Shown piece after piece: positions 8,749 through 16,628 of a DNA stretch of 64,000 nucleotides. The translations under genes and the position numbers were made by a program. A model generated the notes under the pieces. The model was given only the letters and a program-made list of their open reading frames with translations. It searched no databases and was not told where the DNA came from. Numbering within the stretch: position 1 is the stretch's first letter; the number at the start of each line of letters is the position of its first letter. Source of the stretch: Leucobacter denitrificans (GTDB taxonomy: Bacteria; Actinomycetota; Actinomycetes; Actinomycetales; Microbacteriaceae); contig NZ_CP060716.1 of NCBI RefSeq assembly GCF_014396385.1, forward strand, positions 2,046,001 to 2,110,000. The letters are read 5' to 3'.

Positions 8749-9654
8749 ATGAGTGATTCCACATCGAGGGTTGTGAAGGCAGTTATTCCGGCGGCGGGGC
8801 TGGGTACACGCTTCTTACCGGCAACCAAGGCGATGCCGAAAGAGATGCTTCCAATCGTCGATAAGCCGGCGATTCAGTACGTTGTTGAAGAGGCTGCGCA
8901 CGCTGGCCTTGATGACGTGCTCATCATCACCGGCCGCAACAAAGATAATCTCGTCAACCATTTCGATGGCGTGCCAGAGCTCGAATACACTCTGCAGCGC
9001 AAGGGCGACGAGGGCAAGCTTGGCAAGGTGCATGAGTCGAGTGAACTCGCAGAAGTGCACTTCTTGCGTCAGGGGCAGCCACTCGGGCTCGGACACGCGG
9101 TTGGGCGGGCCCGGCAGCATGTCGGCGACGAGTCGTTCGCGGTGTTGCTCGGCGACGACCTTATTGATGCGCGCGACCCACTGCTCGAGCGCATGGTCGA
9201 GGTGCATGACACACGCGGAGTGACCGTTGTGGCGCTTATGGAGGTGCCGCCTGAGTCGATCCACCTCTACGGGTGCGCGGCGGTCGAGGCGACCGACAGC
9301 GATGATGTGGTGCGCATTACCGCGCTCGTCGAGAAGCCGAGTCGCGAAGAGGCGCCGTCAAACCTCGCGGTGATCGGTCGCTATGTCTTGCGCCCCGAGA
9401 TCTTCGACATCATTGACGACCTGGAGCCGGGTCGCGGCGGCGAGTATCAGCTCACCGACGCGCTCAACGTGCTCGCCGCGGGGCGAGGCAAAGACCCGGT
9501 TTATGGCGTGATCTTCAAGGGGCGTCGTTACGACACTGGTGATCGTGCTGACTGGATCAAGGCGAACGTGCTGCTCGGTGTCGATCACGATGAGCTCGGC
9601 GACGAGATTCGTGAGTGGATCCTCGAGTTCGCAGATAAGCTGCGCGCCGGCTAA
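8749..9654 (+). CDS. galU: UTP-glucose-1-phosphate uridylyltransferase
   Basis: A 301-residue cytoplasmic enzyme making UDP-glucose from UTP and glucose-1-phosphate for cell-envelope glycans and storage sugars. The nucleotidyltransferase signature is clear at residues 11-33 (AAGLGTRFLPATKAMPKEML), followed by LLGDDLID with the metal-binding Asp, VALVEKPS and GGEYQLTDAL, and the sugar-binding GRRYDTGD near the end. The frame is open further upstream, but the ATG at 8749 matches the family N-terminus. Divergent from the cyclo-ligase; the acetyltransferase gene follows after 17 bp. The run galU, rimJ-like, membrane protein is a recognised actinobacterial gene order. Confidence 0.93.
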   Translation: MSDSTSRVVKAVIPAAGLGTRFLPATKAMPKEMLPIVDKPAIQYVVEEAAHAGLDDVLIITGRNKDNLVNHFDGVPELEYTLQRKGDEGKLGKVHESSELAEVHFLRQGQPLGLGHAVGRARQHVGDESFAVLLGDDLIDARDPLLERMVEVHDTRGVTVVALMEVPPESIHLYGCAAVEATDSDDVVRITALVEKPSREEAPSNLAVIGRYVLRPEIFDIIDDLEPGRGGEYQLTDALNVLAAGRGKDPVYGVIFKGRRYDTGDRADWIKANVLLGVDHDELGDEIREWILEFADKLRAG

Positions 9655-9671
9655 CGAGACAGGCCATATCA

Positions 9672-10277
9672 GTGACCGGTCCCACGCACGGTGAGCTTCC
9701 GAGCTCGCTCGGTTCTGGGCGCGTCGGGATCCGCCTCATTCACAAGCGCGACGCGAAGGTACTTGAGCGATTTCTTCGCGAAGATCGCCAGTGGTTGGGG
9801 CCGTGGGAAGCGACGCATCCGGGTGGGTTGAACCCGACCCCCGGGAGTGTCACGCTGAAACCGGTGATCAAGCGGCTTCGACAGCAGTTTCAAGAGGGGC
9901 GCGGGGTGCCTTTCGTGATGACCTACGACGGCGAGGTTGTGGGTCAGCTCAGCGCTTCAGATATTTCGCGCGGTGCACTCTGGTCGGGGAGCATTGGGTA
10001 TTGGATCGCGTCGGAGTACGCGGGTCGCGGCATCACCCCGGTCGCGGTCGCACTCGCGATTGACTACCTGTTTTCGACAATCGGGCTACACCGGGTCGAG
10101 ATATGCATTCGCCCTGAAAACAGTGCCTCGCTGCGTATCGTGGAGAAGCTCGGGCTGAGGTACGAAGGGCGTCGCAAGAGCTACATTCATATCGACGGCG
10201 CATGGCGCGATCACGAGAGTTTCGCGGTGACGCGTGACGAGGTGCACGGCAGCATGCTCGCCCGCCTCGACGACTGA
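9672..10277 (+). CDS. GNAT-family N-acetyltransferase, RimJ-like
   Basis: A 201-residue GCN5-related acetyltransferase. The acetyl-CoA core is visible as GSIGYWIASEYAGRGI near residues 105-120, then ICIRPENSASLRIVEKLGLRYEG near 150, the pattern of RimJ/RimL ribosomal-protein alanine acetyltransferases. Start is GTG at 9672, 17 bp after galU. The usual actinobacterial order is galU, a moeA/glp gene, rimJ, glpR/sepX; here the moeA-like gene is missing between galU and this gene. The substrate is not known from sequence; RimJ-like naming is by family only. Confidence 0.8.
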   Translation: MTGPTHGELPSSLGSGRVGIRLIHKRDAKVLERFLREDRQWLGPWEATHPGGLNPTPGSVTLKPVIKRLRQQFQEGRGVPFVMTYDGEVVGQLSASDISRGALWSGSIGYWIASEYAGRGITPVAVALAIDYLFSTIGLHRVEICIRPENSASLRIVEKLGLRYEGRRKSYIHIDGAWRDHESFAVTRDEVHGSMLARLDD

Positions 10278-10340
10278 AAGCGGCGCCTTATCGGCGCGCC
10301 GGGGGTGTGCCTCGGCTACCGAATCGTTACAGTTAGCCAC

Positions 10341-11393
10341 ATGGGTAGCGGAGGTCTCGGCGGCGGAGTGATGTTTCTTGCCATCGCTCTGCTCTGGGGC
10401 GCGGTTCTCGTGCCGGCCTGGTTTCGCAGGCGTGAGTTTAATGCTGCTGAGCGAAACGCCCTTCGACTGCAGCGAACGCTGCGCGTGCTCGCGGAGACAG
10501 CCGAGCTGCCAGAAGAGGTCCGAGTCGAAGCGACTGCGCGCGAAGCCCTCGCTCACGAGCGCTTGCTGCGCACCGCTCAGAAGCGGCAAGAGGCAGAGCG
10601 TGAGGCCGAACTGGCGGCAGCCAAGGCAGAACAAGTGCGTGCCGAGATCCACGCACAGCAATTGCGGAGAAAGCAGGTAGCCATGAACCGGGCAGCGAAG
10701 CTGCACAAGCCGATCGTACGGAGAATGCGCTCGCTCGCAGCACTGATTGGTCTGCTCGGCTTTGTGGGCGCGCTCCTCGGTGGTGGAATGATGATTGCCG
10801 GAGTCGGCCCTGCCGTGCTGCTGTGGTCGCTGCTCGCGTTCAGTGTTGGAGTCGGCACACTCGTGCTGATCGCACCGGGTCGCGCAAAGCTCGCCCCGAT
10901 CGCCGCTGAGCAAGAGGTGCTTGCAGAAGCCACCAGCCAGAGTGCGACGCCCGAGGCCGCGGTTGAGGTCTCAGCTGAGAACACCGCTGCCGCGCATCAG
11001 AATGCTCAGCGTGCGGCGGCCGAGCGCATCGAGCGTGCTCGTGCCATGGCCCGTGCTCGCCAGGTACGTGCTGCGGCACCGCGGGAGAATCAGCCGGACT
11101 CCATGCTGCTGCGCGAGGTGCGCCGAGAGGCCGCACGCGCACACCAGCAGGCGGCAGCCTCGGCAAGGAATCAATCAGCCGAAACTCAGCCGACGGCTGG
11201 AACCCGGCCAGCGGCAGAGACGCAACGCTCAACGCAGGCGCCAGCCAATCCAGCCAATCCAGCCAATCCAGCCAAACCTGCCGCACCGGCTACGCGCCCC
11301 AACCGTCTGAGCGAACTCGGCGTCGTGGGCGACACGAGCGAGGGCATGCCAGACCTCGATCAGGTACTGCGCCGTCGTCGTACCGCGGGTTGA
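10341..11393 (+). CDS. membrane protein with Ala/Gln/Arg-rich cytoplasmic regions, GlpR/SepX-like
   Basis: A 350-residue protein. A membrane segment lies at about residues 9-25, a charged predicted coiled coil at 35-125 (Arg/Glu/Ala-rich), two hydrophobic helices at about 138-178, then a low-complexity Ala/Gln/Arg/Pro tail with a 9-bp tandem repeat at 11241-11276 (NPA units). Its place after galU and a RimJ-like gene, the N-terminal membrane anchor followed by ARRR-type basic residues, and the overall layout match the actinobacterial membrane protein called GlpR in Corynebacterium and SepX in Streptomyces, which acts in cell division. That assignment is from synteny and topology and needs an alignment. 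Start ATG 10341 is favoured over 10305 because of the anchor. Confidence 0.6.
   Translation: MGSGGLGGGVMFLAIALLWGAVLVPAWFRRREFNAAERNALRLQRTLRVLAETAELPEEVRVEATAREALAHERLLRTAQKRQEAEREAELAAAKAEQVRAEIHAQQLRRKQVAMNRAAKLHKPIVRRMRSLAALIGLLGFVGALLGGGMMIAGVGPAVLLWSLLAFSVGVGTLVLIAPGRAKLAPIAAEQEVLAEATSQSATPEAAVEVSAENTAAAHQNAQRAAAERIERARAMARARQVRAAAPRENQPDSMLLREVRREAARAHQQAAASARNQSAETQPTAGTRPAAETQRSTQAPANPANPANPAKPAAPATRPNRLSELGVVGDTSEGMPDLDQVLRRRRTAG
11241..11276 (+). repeat. 9-bp tandem repeat in the tail of the GlpR/SepX-like gene
   Basis: Four head-to-tail copies of CCAGCCAAT, the last with one mismatch, encode repeated asparagine-proline-alanine units in the disordered tail. Copy number is likely to vary between strains. 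Confidence 0.8.
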
Positions 11394-11457
11394 ATCTCAC
11401 TGCGTAGCGGGTGGTACGTCGACTACTCTGCAGCCGAAACAGCAGGTACACCGCAGG

Positions 11458-12939
11458 CTAAGCAGCAGGCAGGTCGACCCTAAACGTCGCGCCGCCACCC
11501 GGTGTCTCGTGCACGCTGACGGTGCCCTTGTGGGCGTCGACGATCGATTTCACGATGGCGAGTCCGAGACCCGATCCACCGGTTTCGCGGTTGCGTGAAT
11601 TATCTGCGCGCCAGAAGCGGCCGAAAATCTTCTCGCGAAGCTGCTCGGGAACGCCCTCGCCGTGATCCACGATCTCAAAACGCACCATGTCCACCGGCGC
11701 CGGCGCACCCGGTGCGGTACCACTGAGCGGGGGCCTCGACACCACGATCTCAATCGGGCTGCCGTCTGCGGTGTGTATCAGGGCATTGCCGATGAGGTTC
11801 GTCATGAGCTGCCGCACTTTGTGCTCGTCGCCGAGTACCTGCGGGTCTGCGGGGTCTGCTACGACAGTGACCTCGCGCTCCGGTGATCCCGCGCGGGTAT
11901 CTAGTGCAGCGTCGTGTGCGAGCTGATTGAGCGAGAGCGGTGCGAGCTCGAGGGGGCGACGCTCGTCGAGCCTTGCGAGCGCCAGAAGGTCTTCGACGAG
12001 AGACGTCATGCGGATCGCCTCTTTCTCAATGCGGCCCATCGCCTGCACGACCTGCTCCTCTTCCTGGAGCGCGCCCATGCGGTAAAGCTCGGCATACCCG
12101 CGCACAGAGACGAGCGGTGTGCGCAGCTCGTGTCCCGCGTCGCCGACGAATCGACGCATTTGGGTGATGGTACGCTCGCGATCCTCAATCGACCCATCGA
12201 GCCGATCGAGCATGACGTTGAGCGACTCACCAAGGTGCCCGACCTCGGTGTGCGGACTCGCAACCATGATGCGCTTCGAGAAGTCGCCGCGCGAAATCTC
12301 GAGTGCGGTTTTCTCGACTTCGGCGAGCGGAAGCAGCGTCGTCGTGATGAGAATGCGCGTGAGCGCCGCGCCAAGGAGGATCACGGCAACGCCGAACCCG
12401 GTGAACACAATCACGTATTGCGCGACCATCTGATTGATGCGCGCCGTGGATTCGGCAATGAGAAGTACGCCCTGCGGCACGTCATTGATGAGTATCGGCA
12501 TAGTCACCGACTGCCAGCGCGCACCGTTCGGGCTGCGCAGCGCGACAAACGAGTTTGGGTTCTCTCGCACCCAATCGAGCGTGATCGTAGAGGGAGGAAT
12601 ACTCGGAAGCGTTGACGTGTTTCGGTCGCGTGCGTTATCGAACTTTACGTCGCCATTGATATCGAGCATCGCAACGTAGTACTGGCTGTTCGCCGCAATG
12701 ACGTCGTCTTGCGTGAGCCTTCGATCTTCGGCGTCAAGACCGAGCACGCGCATCGGGTCGTTACGCAGCTGAAGCAGCGCGGCATTCTGCTGGTTGATGA
12801 GCATCGGGCGCAGCACCGAGAAGGTGCCGACGCCCGCGACGATGAGCCCGAGGAACAGAATGAACACCGTGACGATGGTGATCTTCGTGCGGAGTGATAC
12901 GTCTGCCCACCGGTCGCTGATCTCACCCTTTTGTGTCAC
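11458..12939 (-). CDS. sensor histidine kinase
   Basis: A 493-residue membrane kinase. The first membrane helix lies at about 18-40, an extracellular sensor region of about 130 residues follows, the second helix is at about 173-198, and a HAMP segment runs to about 250. The dimerisation/phosphoacceptor box reads GDAGHELRTPLVSVRGYAEL (His near 269). Downstream are N, G1 and G2 ATP-site motifs: LIGNALIHT, DHGEGVP, GGSGLGLAIV. Overall order resembles the TcrY/PhoR type. It overlaps the response-regulator gene by ATGA, so the two form a coupled pair. The stimulus is unknown; nearness to the pilus locus is suggestive only. Confidence 0.88.
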   Translation of the reverse strand: MTQKGEISDRWADVSLRTKITIVTVFILFLGLIVAGVGTFSVLRPMLINQQNAALLQLRNDPMRVLGLDAEDRRLTQDDVIAANSQYYVAMLDINGDVKFDNARDRNTSTLPSIPPSTITLDWVRENPNSFVALRSPNGARWQSVTMPILINDVPQGVLLIAESTARINQMVAQYVIVFTGFGVAVILLGAALTRILITTTLLPLAEVEKTALEISRGDFSKRIMVASPHTEVGHLGESLNVMLDRLDGSIEDRERTITQMRRFVGDAGHELRTPLVSVRGYAELYRMGALQEEEQVVQAMGRIEKEAIRMTSLVEDLLALARLDERRPLELAPLSLNQLAHDAALDTRAGSPEREVTVVADPADPQVLGDEHKVRQLMTNLIGNALIHTADGSPIEIVVSRPPLSGTAPGAPAPVDMVRFEIVDHGEGVPEQLREKIFGRFWRADNSRNRETGGSGLGLAIVKSIVDAHKGTVSVHETPGGGATFRVDLPAA

Positions 12940-13646
12940 GGGGCTAAGTCGGCCTTAAGCATGTAGCCGAATCCTCGCTTGGTTTGAATGAGCGATTCTT
13001 CAGTGAGTGGATCGAGTTTGCGGCGCAAGTACGAAATGTAAGATTCGACGATTCCCGCGTCGCCGTTGAAGTCGTACTCCCACACATGGTCGAGAATCTG
13101 CGACTTCGAGAGCACGCGGTTTGCGTTCTGCATGAGGTAGCGGAGCAGCTTGAACTCGGTGGGGGAGAGCTCGACTGACGTGCCAGCAACCGAGACCTCG
13201 TGGGTGTCTTGGTCGAGCGCGATTGGGCCCACTTCAAGCATCGACTCTTCGTCTTCTTGAATGGTTCGGCGCAGCACCGCGTTGATGCGCGCAATAATCT
13301 CGTCGAGGCTGAACGGCTTGGTGACATAGTCGTCGCCGCCAACGTTCAAGCCCTCGATTTTGTCCTCGGTGTCGTCTTTCGCGGTGAGGAAGATGATCGG
13401 CGCCGTGTAGCCGGCCGACCTGAGTCGCTTCGTCACGCTGAAGCCGTTCATATCGGGGAGCATGACGTCGAGGATGATAAGGTCTGGCTCCTCCTCGAGT
13501 ACCGCGGAGATGGTTTGCGCACCGTTCGCGACGGCACGTACGCCGAAACCTGCGAACCGTAGGCTCGTAGTGAGGAGCTCGCGAATGTTCGGCTCGTCGT
13601 CGACGATGAGGATTCTTGGTCCTTTTCGCTGAGTATTCATGTTCAC
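12936..13646 (-). CDS. OmpR/PhoB-family response regulator
   Basis: A 236-residue two-domain regulator. The receiver domain (about 10-125) shows acidic pocket residues in LIVDDEPN, the phosphoacceptor Asp in LIILDVMLPDMNGF, a Thr in IFLTAKDD and the Lys in YVTKPFSLDE. The C-terminal winged helix (about 140-233) contains LSPTEFKLLRYLM and GYMLKADL, as in PhoB/TcrX relatives. It is translated just before the kinase with a 4-bp overlap. The LuxR-type gene ends 55 bp upstream on the same strand, so all three regulators may share a transcript running away from the pilus genes. Confidence 0.9.
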   Translation of the reverse strand: MNMNTQRKGPRILIVDDEPNIRELLTTSLRFAGFGVRAVANGAQTISAVLEEEPDLIILDVMLPDMNGFSVTKRLRSAGYTAPIIFLTAKDDTEDKIEGLNVGGDDYVTKPFSLDEIIARINAVLRRTIQEDEESMLEVGPIALDQDTHEVSVAGTSVELSPTEFKLLRYLMQNANRVLSKSQILDHVWEYDFNGDAGIVESYISYLRRKLDPLTEESLIQTKRGFGYMLKADLAP

Positions 13647-13701
13647 AGTCTCTGATAATTTGCTATGAACTTGCTGGAAGTTTCGCGGTGCGTCTTGAGC
13701 A

Positions 13702-16299
13702 TTAGGTCAGACGTTCGCGCTGCGTCGAGAACCATTCGCGCAGCGCTTCGCGCCCGTTCAAGCCGAGTTTGCCGTACACGTGCGCAAGGTGAGTCTCGAT
13801 CGTGCGGGCAGACAAGTGAAGGCGCTCAGCGACGTGTTTCGACGAGTATCCCAGCGAGGTGAAGAGTGCGATCTCTCGTTCGCGCCCCGTGAGCTGGCTT
13901 GTGGGTGGCAGCGGAAGCCAGACGCCGAGTTCCGACAGCAGACGTTCTTCTGGCTCGATTCCCGAATCGTTTGCGCCCTCCTCGCACCGGGTGAGTGTTC
14001 GAATGTGGGCAAGCAGCGCCTCGCCGATGGGTGAGTCGATGTGTGTCGACAGCATCTCGGCGCGTTGCAGCAGGGCCGGTTCGGGCTTCGAGAGTTCGTG
14101 GGCCGCAATATCAAGTGCCTCGAGTTCGATGAGCGCGAGATCCTCATCGCGAGCCCAGGCTGCGACCTTAAACGCGCGCTCGACGAGCGACGTATCACGG
14201 AGCCAGTGGTGGGTGCGAAGTGTGATGATCTGAACAAAGCCACCAAGAGCAAGTGAAAGCCCGGGAGCTTGGCGCTCACTATTGCTGAGGGCCTCACGCG
14301 CACCTTCGGTGTCGCCGAGCACTGCCCGAGAAAGTGCGAGCATTGCCTGAGCAAGTTCGGTGAGCCCGAATGGATCATTGCTCTCAAGCTCTCGCAGGGT
14401 GCGCTCCGTAAGCGTTGCGGCCTCAGACCAGCGTCCATCCTGAATCGAAACGAGCGACACCGCGAGGTCAATCGTGCCAGATTGCGCCCTCGCCGAGATG
14501 AGGTCGGGTCGTTCTTTCGGAAGAGAAGAGAGCACTCGTTTTGCAGCCCCGGTCGTACCTCGGGCCCAGTGCGACAAGAACATCGCGAAGCACTCAAGGC
14601 CACCTGAAGCGGTCGCGGGAATGCCGTGAAGCAGCGAGAGCTCGCGTGCGGTGGAGGCGATGTCGAGTGCCTTCTTGAATGACCCCCGCTGCACGAGGGT
14701 GACGGCTTCGAAGATTCTGGCTGGGAGCGAGAGCATCTCTGTTTCGAGGTTCTGGCTGATTGCTCTCGATCCACGTGCCTCGAACGCGAAGCGAAGATTG
14801 CCATTCATGGCGTGTAGACGCATACGGTGTGCACGCACAACGTAGGTCACGTCGCAGCCCGACTCACGTGCGCGCTGCTCTGCCTCGTCGAGTTGACTGA
14901 GTGCCCCCGCGATATCTCCGCGATTCATCGCATTGAGATATGCGGCGGTGAGTTGCAGTTCGAGTCTCGTGCTCGCCGTCACGCGGGCGAGTTTCGTTTC
15001 TGAATTGAGCAGGTGCATGAGCACTTCAGTCGCCGTTCGCAGCGAGTTTCGGTCGCCGAGAAAGTGCGCGATTTCACAGGCGCGCAATGTAGCCTCGGCG
15101 GCTCGCTGGGGGTCTTCGTGCTGGATCGCAGCGAGTGCGAGTGTCAGCGAAAACCTCAGGTCTGCCGAGTGCAAGGTTTCGTGCATGGCTTGCCAAGCCC
15201 AGTCGGCGGGCACGGGTTCGCCGCTCTCGAGGCCAAACCTGACGAGGCGGGATCGACCGGTGTTGATGAGTGTGGTCGAGAGATCCACGGAGTTCAATGC
15301 CTCGAAGCACAGCGATGCAAGTTGCGTGCGACGCACCGGAGATATGCGCGCGCGCACCGCATCGCCTGTCACTGGCAGCCGCGTGGTGAGCACGGAGTTG
15401 CCGCGGCTGTCGGTTTGCACCGCGAGAATCTGACGCTCGATGAGCGATGTCACCGATTCAGAATCGAGCAATCGCAGCAACTGCGGCTCCATGATGGTCT
15501 TTGCGTAAGAAACGAGCTCGAGGTTCGCGTACTCGGTGGGCGAGAGGTCACCCAGATGCGTGACGAACTCTGGAGACGGGATATCGTCTTGCGGCTCGAC
15601 CCAAGCGACTTGATCCGCACGACGAACGGCGCCGCGCCTCTCGGCACCCAACGCGAGTGTCACGAGGGCGTGAGCGTTTCCTCGCGTCGCCGCGTGCCAG
15701 CGGTTGAGTGTCTCTTCGGTGACCTGACTCACCCCGAGGAGTCCCGCGACCATCTCACTAGCTTCAGTGAATGAGAGGGGCGCAATGCCGAACTGTTCCA
15801 CGTCTGGGTTTCTTGCGAGCCGATCCGCCGCCCCTGTCAGCTCTTGCGCCGTACACACGAAACGCAGGTCGCCGATGCGCACGAGGTGCTCGAGTACGGC
15901 AGCGTCGTACGACGAATACTTGTCGATGTTCATCGCGATGATGACAAGGTTGGTGGATCCGTACCGTTTTGCGAGTGCGGCACTAATGCGTTCGCTCTCG
16001 TGACGTGCATTCTGAGAGTCAATTCCCATCATCGGGTCATCGAGATCGGCGAACTTCTCAATGACGATGCGTTCTACCGGACTCTTCAATGACTGAGCAA
16101 GCGATGTGACCGCTGCCTGGGCGACAAACGACTTTCCGCTGCCGAGCTCGCCGATGAGCACGACACAGGATCCATCTGCCGAGAGCGCTGCGGCAACCCG
16201 CGGCACCCTGTCACTTGTGGCCTGCACGAAGAAGTCGTGTGGTTCCAATTCTGTGTCTTGGCGATTCAGCGTCGCCGAATCCCCCCAAATCATTTCCAT
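13702..16299 (-). CDS. LuxR-family transcriptional regulator with N-terminal ATPase domain (MalT/LAL-like)
   Basis: An 865-residue regulator. An ATPase domain begins with the P-loop GELGSGKS (residues 50-57); the middle 500 residues are helical and alanine/leucine-rich, consistent with a TPR-like signal-integration region; the last 65 residues are a LuxR-type helix-turn-helix (LTGREREIALF, LSARTIETHLAHVYGKLG). Members are ATP-dependent activators that respond to a ligand or partner. It is divergent from the pilus operon across a 329-bp AT-rich gap containing a dyad with TACGTA ends, so control of pilus expression is the simplest proposal (inference). Start ATG 16299 fits the domain layout. 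Confidence 0.82.
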   Translation of the reverse strand: MEMIWGDSATLNRQDTELEPHDFFVQATSDRVPRVAAALSADGSCVVLIGELGSGKSFVAQAAVTSLAQSLKSPVERIVIEKFADLDDPMMGIDSQNARHESERISAALAKRYGSTNLVIIAMNIDKYSSYDAAVLEHLVRIGDLRFVCTAQELTGAADRLARNPDVEQFGIAPLSFTEASEMVAGLLGVSQVTEETLNRWHAATRGNAHALVTLALGAERRGAVRRADQVAWVEPQDDIPSPEFVTHLGDLSPTEYANLELVSYAKTIMEPQLLRLLDSESVTSLIERQILAVQTDSRGNSVLTTRLPVTGDAVRARISPVRRTQLASLCFEALNSVDLSTTLINTGRSRLVRFGLESGEPVPADWAWQAMHETLHSADLRFSLTLALAAIQHEDPQRAAEATLRACEIAHFLGDRNSLRTATEVLMHLLNSETKLARVTASTRLELQLTAAYLNAMNRGDIAGALSQLDEAEQRARESGCDVTYVVRAHRMRLHAMNGNLRFAFEARGSRAISQNLETEMLSLPARIFEAVTLVQRGSFKKALDIASTARELSLLHGIPATASGGLECFAMFLSHWARGTTGAAKRVLSSLPKERPDLISARAQSGTIDLAVSLVSIQDGRWSEAATLTERTLRELESNDPFGLTELAQAMLALSRAVLGDTEGAREALSNSERQAPGLSLALGGFVQIITLRTHHWLRDTSLVERAFKVAAWARDEDLALIELEALDIAAHELSKPEPALLQRAEMLSTHIDSPIGEALLAHIRTLTRCEEGANDSGIEPEERLLSELGVWLPLPPTSQLTGREREIALFTSLGYSSKHVAERLHLSARTIETHLAHVYGKLGLNGREALREWFSTQRERLT

Positions 16300-16352
16300 C
16301 TTCAGTTACCCCCGCCGTAAGCATGCGCCTTTATCTCGCAACTTACAAGAGG

Positions 16353-16391
16353 TACGTAATTAACACACAGTAGTTGATTAAAAGATACGTA
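16353..16391. promoter_or_regulatory. candidate operator: imperfect dyad with TACGTA ends
   Basis: The left arm begins TACGTAATTAAC (16353-16364). The right arm, ending at 16391, reads GTTGATTAAAAGATACGTA (16373-16391), whose complement begins TACGTA and ends TTAATCAAC. It sits 54 bp upstream of the LuxR-type start and about 240 bp upstream of the pilin start. An operator for one of the neighbouring regulators is plausible but untested. Confidence 0.35.
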
Positions 16392-16612
16392 TTTTTCCCT
16401 GAGGGTGGAAAGTTGGCATTTCTGTGAGTTTATTTAGGAATTCACCGGCGATTTACTCCAAAAATTCGGCTCCTACATGGTAAATAGCGGCGAGTTTCAT
16501 GAGTTTTTCATAGGATACGGACTTTCTCCGCACTGTTGGCACCAAAAATATTTACGTACTTCTCCCGGATCCCCTCTAGGTCGGCTGCTTTTAGCGTTGC
16601 GGATAGATCACA

Positions 16613-16618
16613 GGGGAG
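16613..16618 (+). promoter_or_regulatory. ribosome-binding site fixing the tip-pilin start
   Basis: GGGGAG ends 10 bases before the ATG at 16629. The open frame extends upstream to a TTG at 16536, but only the 16629 start has a ribosome-binding site, so it is preferred. Confidence 0.5.
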
Positions 16619-16628
16619 TGAGGCCATC

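Larger units (their letters stand above)
16300..16628. promoter_or_regulatory. AT-rich divergent control region between LuxR-type regulator and pilus operon
   Basis: 329 bp without a convincing gene; an open frame runs rightward from a TTG at 16536 but lacks a good ribosome-binding site. The region is visibly richer in A/T than its surroundings and must hold the promoters for both directions. TACGTA occurs three times, at 16353, 16386 and 16553. I could not fix -35/-10 boxes with confidence. Confidence 0.55.

Noticed and set aside
16536..16628. TTG 16536 as the tip-pilin start
   Set aside because: It would put 31 extra residues before an already long signal peptide, and the GGGGAG site serves ATG 16629.
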